Source of the DNA: Anaerolineae bacterium
Lineage (GTDB): Bacteria; Chloroflexota; Anaerolineae; 4572-78; J111
Length of the DNA stretch: 64,000 bases
NCBI GenBank assembly: GCA_022071955.1
Contig: JAJVIM010000022.1
Span: 290,253-354,252, forward strand
Direction: 5' to 3'
Both the position numbers and the translations under genes were made by a program. This document shows positions 26,346 to 35,042 of the stretch, piece by piece; within the stretch, counting starts at the first letter, position 1; each line of letters begins with the position of its first letter. The notes under the pieces are model-generated. The model ran no database searches. It saw only the letters and a list, made by a program, of their open reading frames with translations, and was not told where the DNA came from.

Positions 26346-26366
26346 TAGTACTTCGGTACTATTATA
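26346..26366 (-). promoter_or_regulatory. -10 box with overlapping palindrome upstream of small gene
   Basis: A perfect TATAAT (minus strand, 26361-26366) lies 22 bases before the ATG. The palindrome TAGTAC-TTCG-GTACTA (26346-26361) lies directly between it and the start codon. No good -35 box is seen. The palindrome could be an operator or a leader hairpin; a regulator is not identified. Confidence 0.5.
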
Positions 26367-26513
26367 CACCAAGTTACCCGGTTTACACTGCGGAAATCGC
26401 CAAAAAACCTTAAAATTTTTAATTCTCTTAAAGGATGCTTTAACATTGTAATCCAAATGTTAAATTTGCCAAATTTGACATCACTGTGAAAACTTTCGCA
26501 GGCTTTGCGCTTG

Positions 26514-26522
26514 TGGTATAGT
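26514..26522 (+). promoter_or_regulatory. Extended -10 promoter for the PTPS-related membrane gene
   Basis: TGGTATAGT (extended -10) ends about 20 bases before the ATG at 26543. The -35 region is weak; a TTGACA at 26475-26480 is too far away to pair with it. The leader would be very short. Confidence 0.4.
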
Positions 26523-26542
26523 CAGCCGTCGAGCCAAAAAGG

Positions 26543-29320
26543 ATGATGGTTAAACTGCGTCGCCTCTCAAACAAAATAGATGCCGGTCTGCTCATTGCCG
26601 CGGCGCTGGGGTTGTTTGCCGCGCAGGCGCTGTTCAAACCCGGCCTGCCCACCACCGCCGATTTGGTCATCCATCTTTACCGCACGCTTGAATTTGAACG
26701 AGCCTGGGCGCCGGGCGTGATTGTGCCGCGCTGGGCGCCCAATCTGGCCTACGGTTACGGTTACCCGCTTTTTATTTTTGCACCGCCGCTGCCCTACCTG
26801 CTGGCCATGCTGCTGCACCTGCCCGGCATCATCACCATCGAAACGGCTTTTAAACTGCTGCTCATTGGTACGGCGCTGCTGTACATCACCGGCATGTACC
26901 TGCTGGCCCGCGATCTGTGGGACAGCGTATCCGCCGGGTTGGTCGCGGGAGCGGCCTTTGCGTTTGCCCCCTTTGCCCTGCGCGAGTTGCTGCTCTATGG
27001 CGGCAACGCGCCGCAGTATCTGGCCATCGGCCTGTTTCCGTGGCCGCTGTGGGCGGCCAGCCAGGCGGTGCGCACCGGCCGCTGGCGCTGGACGGTGCTG
27101 GCCGGCCTGCTGTACGCCGGGATCATCCTCAGCCACCTGTTTCAGGCGTTGATTTTTTCGCCGGTGCTTGGCCTGTTCATTCTGCTGTTGCTCGCGCCCC
27201 GTTACCGTAATGTGGCCGGCCTGCCGCTGTTGCGCCGGGGTTGGGCACTGCTCAAACCACTGCTGGCGCTGCCGCTGGGCGTCCTGCTGTCAGCTTTTTT
27301 CTGGCTGCCGGCCTTCATCGAGCGGCTGGACACCCGCGCCACCGCCGATATTTACCTTGAAAAAAGCCCCTTCTTCATTAGATACCCCTACTGGCCGGAG
27401 CTGCTGGCCTGGCTGTCGCCACTCGATACCCGCGCCGCCAACCCCTACGCCCCGCTGAGTTTGGGGCTGGTCACGCTGGCGCTGGCCGGGTTGGGACTGC
27501 TGGCGCTGCTGATTTCTGGCCTTTTCCGCCGCCGCTTTGAGCCGCTGGCGCTGGCCGGGTTGGGGCTTTCCGGCGCGGCGGCTGTGGCGATGACTCTGCC
27601 GCTATCCCGGCCGGTGTGGGAAACCGTTTCTATTTTGCAGGTGGCCGAATTTCCGTGGCGCATGCTGGGGCTGGCCAATCTGGGGCTGGCGGCGCTGGCC
27701 GGCGGCGCGCTCGTGCTGTTCCCGGCCCGCATTCGCGCCGCGGCGACGACGCTGGCCATCGCCATTCAACTGGCCGCCATCGCCCCGTTTCTGTATCCGG
27801 TGGTCGGCTTCACCCGTTTTGGTGAACCCGGCCTGGCCGACCAGCTTCAGTACGAGCGCAGTTCGCAGTCCATCGGCACTACCACTCTGGGCGAATACCT
27901 GCCCAAAAGCGTCACCACCCCGCCCACCACTTCGCCGCTGGTTGACACTTACCGGCAAAACCGTCGCCCCAACCGGCTCGACCTGGCCAGCCTGCCGGCG
28001 GGCGCTGCCGCAACGCTGCGGCAACAAACGGCGGTCACCCATCGTTACCAGCTCGATGCGCCGGAGCCGTTCACCCTGCGCCTGTTTTTGTTTGACTTTC
28101 CCGGCTGGCGGGCCGACCTCGATGGCCGGCTGCTGCCCATCCGCGCCGAGACCGGCACCGGGCTGATGCTGCTCGATGTACCCGCCGGAGCGCACACGCT
28201 GACCGTTCACTTTGGCGAAACGCCCATCCGCTTGGCTGCCAATTTACTGAGCGGGTTGACGCTGGCCGGGCTGGCGATTACCGCCGTCATCGCCGGGCGC
28301 AAAAAACAGGCCGGCAACCTGTCACCCGCCGCGAGCGGGCCGTCGGCTCGGCTGTCCCCCACCAAACCGGCGCTGGTCGCGGCGGCCGCTATTGTGCTGG
28401 CCGCGCTGCTGGTTGCGCCATCGCTGCGGCCGTGGTACACCGTCTCATCGCCGCGCGACCGGATTTTGCCGGCACAGCACCAAACAGACATTCGCTGGGC
28501 CAACGGCATCCAACTGGCCGGCTACAGCATCAGCCGCAATCCGGTCGAGGCCGGTGGCTACACGCAGGTTGTTCTTTATTGGCAAACCGATGGCGCACCG
28601 TACCGCGACAATTTGCAGCCCTTCGTCCACCTGGACCAGCTCAATGATTTAACCACCGCCGCCGACGCCACCAACTACACCCCCGGCGACGTAACCACCG
28701 AAAGCAACATGCCCACCTTTCACTGGGACAACAGCCGCTACGTCCGCGATGAGCACGATTTGCCGCTGCCGCCCAACCTGCCGCCGCAGGCCTACGCCGT
28801 GCGCGTGGGCTGGATTGACTCGCAAACCGGGCGGCTGGTTCCGCTGGCCGATGGCCGCGGCGACACCGCTCAAATCGGCCTGCTCAACGTGGCTCCGGCC
28901 GCGCCGCCCGCCCCGCTGGCCAACCCGCTGGCCGTTCAATTTGCCGCGCCCAACGGCGACGCCATCACCCTGACCGGTTTTGAGTTGGCCGGCGTCACCC
29001 CGGAGCGGATCGATTTCTCACTGAGCTGGCGGACCGACCGCCGCCCACAGACCGATTACACCATCTTTGCCCAACTGCTGGCCCCCGCCGGCCAACTCGC
29101 CGCCAGTTTTGACCGGCCGCCGCTGGACGGGGCGTACCCCACCGGAACGTGGCTGGCCGGCCAATCCATCATCGACCCGCACTTTGTGCCATTAACCGGC
29201 GTGCCGCCCGGCGAGTACCGGCTCATTGTCGGCCTGTACAATCCGGCCAGCGGCCAGCGGTTGGTTACGCCCACCGGCGCGGATTTTGTGGAATTGACGA
29301 CAGTGAGGGTTGACCGGTAA
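26543..29320 (+). CDS. PTPS-related family membrane protein with C-terminal beta-sandwich modules
   Basis: The 925-residue membrane protein carries the signature of the '6-pyruvoyl-tetrahydropterin synthase-related' membrane family: 'PRWAPNLAYGYGYPLF' and 'APPLPYLLAMLLH' near residue 65. This family is GT-C-like and not a real pterin synthase. Some dozen helices reach to about residue 440. An outer part with 'AEFPWRMLGLANLGLAAL', a beta-rich region and two of the shared beta-sandwich modules ('PPGEYRLIVGLYN' at the end) follows. Unlike its two neighbours it contains no tandem-repeat inserts. A glycan or lipid-sugar role in the envelope is probable, but no substrate can be named. Confidence 0.75.
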   Translation: MMVKLRRLSNKIDAGLLIAAALGLFAAQALFKPGLPTTADLVIHLYRTLEFERAWAPGVIVPRWAPNLAYGYGYPLFIFAPPLPYLLAMLLHLPGIITIETAFKLLLIGTALLYITGMYLLARDLWDSVSAGLVAGAAFAFAPFALRELLLYGGNAPQYLAIGLFPWPLWAASQAVRTGRWRWTVLAGLLYAGIILSHLFQALIFSPVLGLFILLLLAPRYRNVAGLPLLRRGWALLKPLLALPLGVLLSAFFWLPAFIERLDTRATADIYLEKSPFFIRYPYWPELLAWLSPLDTRAANPYAPLSLGLVTLALAGLGLLALLISGLFRRRFEPLALAGLGLSGAAAVAMTLPLSRPVWETVSILQVAEFPWRMLGLANLGLAALAGGALVLFPARIRAAATTLAIAIQLAAIAPFLYPVVGFTRFGEPGLADQLQYERSSQSIGTTTLGEYLPKSVTTPPTTSPLVDTYRQNRRPNRLDLASLPAGAAATLRQQTAVTHRYQLDAPEPFTLRLFLFDFPGWRADLDGRLLPIRAETGTGLMLLDVPAGAHTLTVHFGETPIRLAANLLSGLTLAGLAITAVIAGRKKQAGNLSPAASGPSARLSPTKPALVAAAAIVLAALLVAPSLRPWYTVSSPRDRILPAQHQTDIRWANGIQLAGYSISRNPVEAGGYTQVVLYWQTDGAPYRDNLQPFVHLDQLNDLTTAADATNYTPGDVTTESNMPTFHWDNSRYVRDEHDLPLPPNLPPQAYAVRVGWIDSQTGRLVPLADGRGDTAQIGLLNVAPAAPPAPLANPLAVQFAAPNGDAITLTGFELAGVTPERIDFSLSWRTDRRPQTDYTIFAQLLAPAGQLAASFDRPPLDGAYPTGTWLAGQSIIDPHFVPLTGVPPGEYRLIVGLYNPASGQRLVTPTGADFVELTTVRVDR

Positions 29321-29350
29321 AATTATAGCTGGTTGCCCCTTATCCCCCCA

Positions 29351-29381
29351 ACCCCCTTCTCCCTACCGGGGAGAAGGGGGT
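29351..29381. repeat. Hairpin 1 of a three-hairpin intergenic cluster
   Basis: Inverted repeat CCCCCTTCTCCC / GGGAGAAGGGGG with a loop of about five bases, 31 bases after the PTPS-related gene stop. It may serve as a terminator-like element, although no U-run follows directly. Confidence 0.7.
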
Positions 29382-29394
29382 GAAAAGATTTTTA

Positions 29395-29435
29395 GTGGGT
29401 GAGTTGTCGCGGCGTTGCCGCGACAACTCACCCAC
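29395..29435. repeat. Hairpin 2: perfect 19-bp stem, 3-base loop
   Basis: The arms 29395-29413 and 29417-29435 are perfect reverse complements (starting GTGGGTGAGTTGTCGC), with the loop GTT. This is far stronger than a normal terminator and is not followed by a T-run. Its arm shares the GGTGAGTTG word with the nonamer repeats elsewhere in the window. Confidence 0.85.
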
Positions 29436-29447
29436 TCTGTCAAAATT

Positions 29448-29473
29448 CCCCCTCCCCGCCAGCGGGGAGGGGG
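29448..29473. repeat. Hairpin 3: 11-bp stem of C/G tracts
   Basis: CCCCCTCCCCG pairs with CGGGGAGGGGG around a CCAG loop. Together with hairpins 1 and 2 it fills most of the 195-base gap between two large membrane genes. Confidence 0.8.
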
Positions 29474-29515
29474 TTAGGGGGAGGGGCAAATGTAACGTAA
29501 CACCTTAATTTCAAT

Positions 29516-32401
29516 TTGACCGTGAAAACCGATACGTCAATCGAAAATCCAAAATTAAACATCGACTGGGGGCTGCTGGCCGCGCTGGTCATCCCGCTGG
29601 TGGCGCTGCTGCCGCTGCTGCTCCATCGCGGCCTGCCCAACACCGCCGATGGACCGGCCCACCTGATGCGCCAGGTTGAGCTGAACCAGGCCTGGGCCGA
29701 GGGCAACTTTTACCCGCGCTGGGGCACCGATCTGGCCTTTGGCCACGGTATGCCCATTTTCAGCTACGCTCCGCCGCTGCTGTATCAGGCCACGCAGCTC
29801 ATTCACCTGTCCGGCCTGCCGCTGGATGAGTCGATGAAGGGCGTGGTGGTGCTGGATTTTTTGCTCTACAGCGTGGGGATGTTTCTGTTTGCCCGGCGAA
29901 TTTACGGACCGACGCCGGCGCTGGTGGCAGCGGCGGTGTACGTGTACGCCCCCTATCGCCTGCGCGAAGCCTACATTCAGGGCAACTACGGCCAGTTTTC
30001 CGGGCTGGCTTTTTACCCGCTCATTTTTTGGGCCTTTCACGGCTTGCTCACCGATGGCCGGCCGCGCTACTGGCTGGCCGCGCCGTTGGCGCTGGCCGGG
30101 CTGCTGTTTAGCCACAACATCAGTTTTATGCTGTTTGCGCCGCTCTTTGCCGCGTACCTGCCTTTTTTTCCGCTTCTGGACGCAACCCCCCCCCAAATTA
30201 ACACACCCGGCAATCCAAAAATAATCGTAAATCAGTGGTTGAAAACCATTGTCGCCGGGCTGCTGGGGTTGGGGCTGGCGGCGATTTTTTGGCTGCCGGC
30301 TTTTGGCGAGCGCTACGACATCAAACTGGAAGGCATCACCCAGGGCTTTTTTGATTTCCGCGAAAACTTCATCAGCCTGCCGGAATTTCTGGCGCTGCCC
30401 AAACCGCTCGATCTGAGCGCCATCAACCCCGAATTTCCGCTCAGCCTCGGCCCGGCCCAAATTCTGGCCGCGGCGCTGGGGCTGCTGGCGGCAGGAATAG
30501 CGATCAAACGAGTCAGCGATTCAGCGAGTCAGCGATTCAGCGAATCAGCGACGAAGCGAATCAGCGAGTCAATTACGCAACACGCAACACGCCTCACTGC
30601 TCACTCTTCACCCGCCACCCGCTACTCGCCACTCGCTCACTCGCTCTTTTTTGCGGCGGGGCTGGGGTTGTACGCCTTTCTGGCGCTGCCGGCGTCGCAG
30701 GGGGTGTGGGAGGCCGTACCCCTGCTGGAACTGACCGAATTTCCGTGGCGCATGCTCGGCCCGGCCATTTTCTGCGCGGCGCTACTGGCCGCCGCCGGCA
30801 TATCCGTATTTACCACTCGCCACTCGCCACTCGCCACTCGTCATTCATCATTCGTCATTCGTCATTGGTCATTCGTCGTTCGCCATTCGTCATTCATAAT
30901 TATCCTGCTTATCATCGCCCTGAATTTGCCCTACCTCTACCCGTCGCAATTTATCCGCTGGGACACGCCCGCCCCCGCCGACGCCTTTGCCTACGAGGTC
31001 ACTTCCGGGGCGATTGGCACCACCAGCACCGGCGAGTTTTTGCCGCGCTGGGCGCAGCAGCACCCGCAGCCAAACACCCTTTGGCCCGATTACGAAGCCG
31101 GCCGACCGCCCCAAATTCTCGATCCGGCCGGCCTGCCGCCGGGAGCGACGGCGCAAACCACCGCCCATCGCAGCGAAAGCGCCGAAATCCGGGTGATCTC
31201 CCCGCAGCCGTTCACCGCCACGCTGCGAGTGCTGTACTGGCCCGGCTGGCACATCTATCTCGATGGCCAACCCGCGCCCTTTGAAATTACAACTCCCACC
31301 GGCCTGCTGCAAACCCGCATCCCCCCCGGCGAGCACACCCTCCGCCTGCAACTGGAATCAACCCCGCTGCGCAGCGCCGGGCTGTGGCTCTCGCTGGTGG
31401 CGCTGGCGGGGTTGGGCCTCGCGGCGATGATTGCCCGCCGGCAGCAGCGAGCCGGCCGGCCGGTCACGCATCCCACCGAGCGCGTCACCGGCCGGCAAAC
31501 GCTGGCGCTGGCCGCGGCAATCATCGGCCTGTTTCTGCTGTCCCGGCCGCTGCAACCGTGGCTGGTTTGGCAATCTGACCCCGACCGGCCTCGCCCGGCC
31601 GACCACCACCCGGCGGTCGATTTTGCCGATCAACTGCGGCTGGTTGGCATCGACAACTGGCCGGAAGTCATCGACCTGCCGGCCAGCGGCGAGGCCACGT
31701 TGACCGCCGTGCTTTACTGGCGCGCCCAACAAAAGCTCGACACCAACTACTCGGTATTTCTGCACCTCGACGCGCCCAACGGCCAAACCTTCGCCACCGT
31801 CGATGAAGTCAGCCCGGAAAACATCCCCACCCGCAACTGGCCGCCGGGACTGTACCTGCGCAACCCGCTCACCCTGCGCCTGCCGGCCAACCTGCCGCCC
31901 ATCCGCTACACGCTGACCACCGGCGCGTACAACCGCGCCACCGGCGAGCGACTGGCCATCGCCGGCAGCGGTAACACCGCTTTGGCGCTGGGGCCGGTCT
32001 GGCTGGCCGCGCCGCAACCGCGCGCCGCACCGGCCGCCATCGCCACGTTTGGCGAGAGTATTTCGCTGCGGCAGGCCCGGCTCGATGGCGACACGCTGCG
32101 GCTGCTGTGGCGCACCGATCAACCCATTGAGCGCGATTTGAGCGTGTTTGTCCACCTGCTCGATGGCCAGGGGCAACTGGTAGCCCAGGCCGATGGCGTG
32201 CCGTACAACGGGCTGTACCCGCTGCCCAACTGGCGGCCCGGCCAGTTCGTCACCGATGACCGCCCGCTCGATGTGACCGGCCGGCCGGTCGCCATCGCTA
32301 TTGGCCTGTACGACCCGGCCACCGGCGAGCGCCTGCCGGCTCGTAACGCCGCCGGACAGCCGCTGCCAGACAACGCTTTCACGCTGGCGGTGACGCCATG
32401 A
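29516..32401 (+). CDS. PTPS-related family membrane protein rich in repeat-coded loops
   Basis: This 961-residue paralog of the previous gene has 'YPRWGTDLAFGHGMPIF' and 'APPLLYQATQLI' near residue 75, many helices, 'LTEFPWRMLGPAIFCA' and a C-terminal outer part with the shared beta-sandwich features ('NWRPGQFVTDDRPL', 'AIGLYDPATGERLPA'). The start is probably TTG at 29516 or GTG at 29522; the first codons ('SIENPKLN') are themselves repeat-like. Two long in-frame repeat patches (30508-30646 and 30812-30900) encode 'SDSASQRFSESATKRISES' and 'TRHSPLATRHSSFVIRHW' next to membrane helices. Its stop overlaps the start of the next gene (ATGA). Confidence 0.75.
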   Translation: MTVKTDTSIENPKLNIDWGLLAALVIPLVALLPLLLHRGLPNTADGPAHLMRQVELNQAWAEGNFYPRWGTDLAFGHGMPIFSYAPPLLYQATQLIHLSGLPLDESMKGVVVLDFLLYSVGMFLFARRIYGPTPALVAAAVYVYAPYRLREAYIQGNYGQFSGLAFYPLIFWAFHGLLTDGRPRYWLAAPLALAGLLFSHNISFMLFAPLFAAYLPFFPLLDATPPQINTPGNPKIIVNQWLKTIVAGLLGLGLAAIFWLPAFGERYDIKLEGITQGFFDFRENFISLPEFLALPKPLDLSAINPEFPLSLGPAQILAAALGLLAAGIAIKRVSDSASQRFSESATKRISESITQHATRLTAHSSPATRYSPLAHSLFFAAGLGLYAFLALPASQGVWEAVPLLELTEFPWRMLGPAIFCAALLAAAGISVFTTRHSPLATRHSSFVIRHWSFVVRHSSFIIILLIIALNLPYLYPSQFIRWDTPAPADAFAYEVTSGAIGTTSTGEFLPRWAQQHPQPNTLWPDYEAGRPPQILDPAGLPPGATAQTTAHRSESAEIRVISPQPFTATLRVLYWPGWHIYLDGQPAPFEITTPTGLLQTRIPPGEHTLRLQLESTPLRSAGLWLSLVALAGLGLAAMIARRQQRAGRPVTHPTERVTGRQTLALAAAIIGLFLLSRPLQPWLVWQSDPDRPRPADHHPAVDFADQLRLVGIDNWPEVIDLPASGEATLTAVLYWRAQQKLDTNYSVFLHLDAPNGQTFATVDEVSPENIPTRNWPPGLYLRNPLTLRLPANLPPIRYTLTTGAYNRATGERLAIAGSGNTALALGPVWLAAPQPRAAPAAIATFGESISLRQARLDGDTLRLLWRTDQPIERDLSVFVHLLDGQGQLVAQADGVPYNGLYPLPNWRPGQFVTDDRPLDVTGRPVAIAIGLYDPATGERLPARNAAGQPLPDNAFTLAVTP
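30508..30646. repeat. In-frame composite array in the PTPS-related gene at 29516
   Basis: AGTCAGCG/ATTCAGCG octamers, AACACGC heptamers and CACTCGC heptamers in a row code for a polar loop of about 45 residues between helices. Confidence 0.92.
30812..30900. repeat. In-frame CACTCGC and ATTCGTC array
   Basis: Four CACTCGC and seven ATTCGTC/ATTGGTC-like units code for 'TRHSPLATRHSSFVIRHW' and the beginning of a membrane helix. Confidence 0.92.
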
Positions 32402-34578
32402 GGCGCTGGCCGCGGCATCCGGCAACGGTGCTGGCCGTGTATACCCTGCTGGCCGTAGGGTTAACCTGGCCGCTGCTGTGGCATCTGGCCGAAGCCGTGC
32501 CCAGCGACATCGGCGACCCGCTGCTCAACACCTGGATTCTGGCCTGGGATGCCCATGCCCTGCTAACCGACCCGCTCGACCTGTTCAACGCCAACATTTT
32601 TTATCCGCTGCCCAACACGCTGGCCTACTCCGAGCACCTGTTCAGTACGGCGCTGCTGGCCCTGCCGCTGCAGCTCATCACCACCGAGCCAACCGCCGCT
32701 TACAACCTGTCGCTGCTGCTCAGTTTTCCGCTGGCGGCGTTTGGCATGTACCTGCTGGCCCTGCACTGGACCGGCCGGCGCGACGCGGCGTTCATCGCCG
32801 GGCTGGTGTTTGGCTTTGCCCCGTATCGCTTTGCGGCCATCGCCCATTTGCAGTTGCTCACATTTCAATGGCTGCCCTTCGCGCTGCTGATGGTGGAAAA
32901 AATAGTCAGGAGTCAGGAGTCAGGAGTCCAGAATCTCAGTGGCAAATCAGCTATTGGCCATTCGTCATTGGTCATTGGTCATTGGTCATTCGCCATTCGT
33001 TACTCGTTACTCGCCTTGTTTCTGGCGCTGCAACTGCTGGCGAGCTGGTATCTGGCCGTGTACTCGGCGCTGATTGTCGGCGTGTTTATTCTGGTTCGAC
33101 TGCCATTTTTGCGGTACGCGCCGCGCGCCACGGCCGTCAAATTAATGGCGACGCTGCTGGTAGTGGTCGCGCTGAGCCTGCCGCTGGCCGCGCCGTATCT
33201 GCGGCTGCTGCCCCAACTGCGCGCCGCCCGGCCGCTGGAACTGGCGCTGGGGCTGGCCGCCGCCCCCACCGATTTCGCCGCCGCCGCGCCCTTCAACCGG
33301 CTGTTTGGCCCGCTCACCGAATCGCTGCGCAGCCGGCCCAACTTCACCGAAGAAAACTGGCTGTTTGTTGGCTTTATCGCGCCCACGCTGGCCCTGTTCG
33401 CGCTCGGCTTCAGCCTGCGCCGTAGCAGCCGCCCCACCCCCCCACCCTACTCCCTACTTCCTACTTCCTACTCCCTGCTCCTCATCCTGCTGATTGCGCT
33501 CGCCCTCACCTTCCCCGGCCCGTACGCCGCGCTGGCCACTCTCCTCCCGCCGAGCACCGTGGTCCGCGTGCCGCCGCGCTGGATTATCCCGGCGCTGTTT
33601 GCCCTGGCCGGGCTGGCCGCGTTCGGTTTTGCCGCCATTAATAGAAAACTCGTCACTCGCCACTCGTCATTGGTCATTCGTCATTGGTCATTCGTCATTA
33701 TCTCGGTGTTGTTACTAAGTGAGTCGCTCTCCGCGCCAATTCCACTGGCCGAAGCCACGCCCCGCGCCCGGCTCAACCCGGCCTATCACTGGCTGGCCGC
33801 CCAGCCCGGCCCGCCGGCGCTGGTGGAACTACCCGTGCACGCCGCGCCCGCGCCGGAATACCCGGAGGTCAAACGGCTGCAGGCCAGCACGCTCGGCTGG
33901 TGGGGGCTGGTCAACGGCTATTCCGGCTACACCCCACCCCGCCAGCCCGAACTCGCCGCGGCGCTGGCCGGTTTTCCGGCGGCCCCGGCCATCGCCGCAC
34001 TGCAAAGCCTGCCCACCGACCGGCCGCTATTTGTGCTGGTTCACCCCGGCGAAGCGCCGCTCAACCGCAACCGGTGGGAGCAAACTGACCGCTGGTTGGC
34101 CGAAGCCAATCCCGCGCTGTGGCCGGTGGGTCAATTTGAAGGCGATGAGCTGTTCAAGGTACAACCCACCGACCCCGCTCGCTTTGCCGGCCGGCCGCTG
34201 GCCCAGTTTGGCCCGGACGGCAACATCGAACTGCTGGACGCCATCCTGACCCCCAACCCGCCGCGATTGGCCCTCTACTGGCGGGCCGCCGCCCCCGTCA
34301 CCGGCGAACTGACCGTTTTTGTGCATCTGCGCGCCGCCGACGGTTTTGTCCGCAGCCAGGCCGATGGCCCACCGGTGAGCGGTCACCTGCCCGCGGCCAA
34401 CTGGCTTCCCGGCCAGGTTGTGCAGGATATTCACCCCCTGCCCGCCGGCGAAGCCATCGATCTGGTAGACCACGTGGCCGTAGGCTTGTACCAACCTGCC
34501 AGCGGCGAGCGCCTGCCCGCCGCCGCCCCCACCGGTCGCCCTCTGCCAGATAACGCCGCCATTATTCCATTGCGATAA
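32398..34578 (+). CDS. Large GT-C-like membrane protein of unknown substrate
   Basis: The 726-residue membrane protein starts with a helix, then 'DIGDPLLNTWILAWDAHAL' and 'NIFYPLPNTLAYSEHLF' in the first outer loop, a pattern of a bacterial GT-C-like family without an assigned activity. About ten helices reach to residue 450. The outer C-terminus ends with one shared beta-sandwich module ('AVGLYQPASGERLPA'). Three in-frame repeat patches (near 32904, 33447 and 33650) encode 'RSQESGVQN', 'YSLLPTSYSLL' and 'TRHSSLVIRHWSFV'. The ATG overlaps the preceding stop (ATGA), so it is translated with the gene at 29516. Confidence 0.72.
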   Translation: MRRWPRHPATVLAVYTLLAVGLTWPLLWHLAEAVPSDIGDPLLNTWILAWDAHALLTDPLDLFNANIFYPLPNTLAYSEHLFSTALLALPLQLITTEPTAAYNLSLLLSFPLAAFGMYLLALHWTGRRDAAFIAGLVFGFAPYRFAAIAHLQLLTFQWLPFALLMVEKIVRSQESGVQNLSGKSAIGHSSLVIGHWSFAIRYSLLALFLALQLLASWYLAVYSALIVGVFILVRLPFLRYAPRATAVKLMATLLVVVALSLPLAAPYLRLLPQLRAARPLELALGLAAAPTDFAAAAPFNRLFGPLTESLRSRPNFTEENWLFVGFIAPTLALFALGFSLRRSSRPTPPPYSLLPTSYSLLLILLIALALTFPGPYAALATLLPPSTVVRVPPRWIIPALFALAGLAAFGFAAINRKLVTRHSSLVIRHWSFVIISVLLLSESLSAPIPLAEATPRARLNPAYHWLAAQPGPPALVELPVHAAPAPEYPEVKRLQASTLGWWGLVNGYSGYTPPRQPELAAALAGFPAAPAIAALQSLPTDRPLFVLVHPGEAPLNRNRWEQTDRWLAEANPALWPVGQFEGDELFKVQPTDPARFAGRPLAQFGPDGNIELLDAILTPNPPRLALYWRAAAPVTGELTVFVHLRAADGFVRSQADGPPVSGHLPAANWLPGQVVQDIHPLPAGEAIDLVDHVAVGLYQPASGERLPAAAPTGRPLPDNAAIIPLR
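32904..33014. repeat. In-frame AGTCAGG and ATTGGTC arrays
   Basis: Three AGTCAGG units, a spacer, then ATTCGTC/ATTGGTC units code for 'RSQESGVQN' and 'GHSSLVIGHWSFAIRY' in the gene at 32398. Confidence 0.9.
33447..33480. repeat. In-frame CTACTTC heptamer array
   Basis: Codes for 'YSLLPTSYSLLL', the start of a membrane helix. It is the complement of the AGGAAGT word at 9337. Confidence 0.85.
33650..33699. repeat. In-frame CACTCGT/ATTGGTC heptamer array
   Basis: Six units code for 'VTRHSSLVIRHWSFVI' leading into a membrane helix. Confidence 0.9.
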
Positions 34579-34852
34579 AAACTCCCCCTAAATTTCACTA
34601 TTAATTTTTGCTGCGTTCCGGTTGAATACCGGATTCCCGCAATCATCGCCCCGCAGGTTCAGCTTAACCCGCTCGCACGCTGGCCTATTCCACGAGCCGC
34701 GGGAAAAGATGATCGATTCTGTGCCAAATCTTAAATTTGTTAATAAACTTAAAATTTGGGGGTTGCAATTTCAAAAAAGGTGTGATAAACTAGGCAACAT
34801 ACTAGATATTGTACTAATTTCCTTTTTAGCTACTATATGTAGGGGGCAAACA
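34579..34852. other. Intergenic region with promoter, otherwise nothing recognised
   Basis: After the GT-C cluster this 274-base stretch holds a small CCGGT-TGAAT-ACCGG hairpin near 34618, a GC-rich piece, then an AT-rich promoter region. A tRNA was looked for here and not supported. Confidence 0.5.
34763..34791 (+). promoter_or_regulatory. Sigma70-like promoter of the 56-residue protein gene
   Basis: TTGCAA and TAAACT boxes with an exact 17-base spacer lie in AT-rich DNA. The predicted leader is about 55 bases, and GGGGGC is present just before the ATG at 34853. Confidence 0.6.
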
Positions 34853-35023
34853 ATGGGCAAAAAACAGAAGGAAGACGTCAGGGATCACTCGCACGAGCGG
34901 GAATGGTTACTCCAGCTTGGCCAGGGCAACCTTGTTAGCGGCGTAGACCAACTGCTCCAGCAGATGGCCAACAACAAAAACGCATCCGATTACCTTAAAG
35001 ACCACAAAGGCAAACGCAAATAA
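34853..35023 (+). CDS. 56-residue cytoplasmic protein of unknown function
   Basis: A short, very hydrophilic protein starting 'MGKKQKEDVRDHSHEREW', with 'LLQLGQGNLVSGVDQLLQQM' in the middle and a Lys-rich end 'LKDHKGKRK'. The ATG at 34853 follows a GGGGG ribosome site at good spacing; an in-frame ATG upstream at 34622 runs through the promoter and is rejected. It has its own promoter and its own strong terminator, so it is a free-standing gene. The family is not recognised. The charged, helical make-up suggests a small nucleic-acid- or protein-binding factor, but this is a guess. Confidence 0.7.
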   Translation: MGKKQKEDVRDHSHEREWLLQLGQGNLVSGVDQLLQQMANNKNASDYLKDHKGKRK

Positions 35024-35042
35024 AAGCGAGAGGACCAGCATC

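Noticed and set aside
26475..26480. TTGACA as -35 box for the gene at 26543
   Set aside because: It is 36 bases from the TATAGT box, far beyond the 15-19 base range.
34600..34720. tRNA gene
   Set aside because: A CCGGT-TGAAT-ACCGG hairpin and GC-rich flanks suggested a T-arm, but the loop does not fit GTTCRA and no acceptor stem closes.
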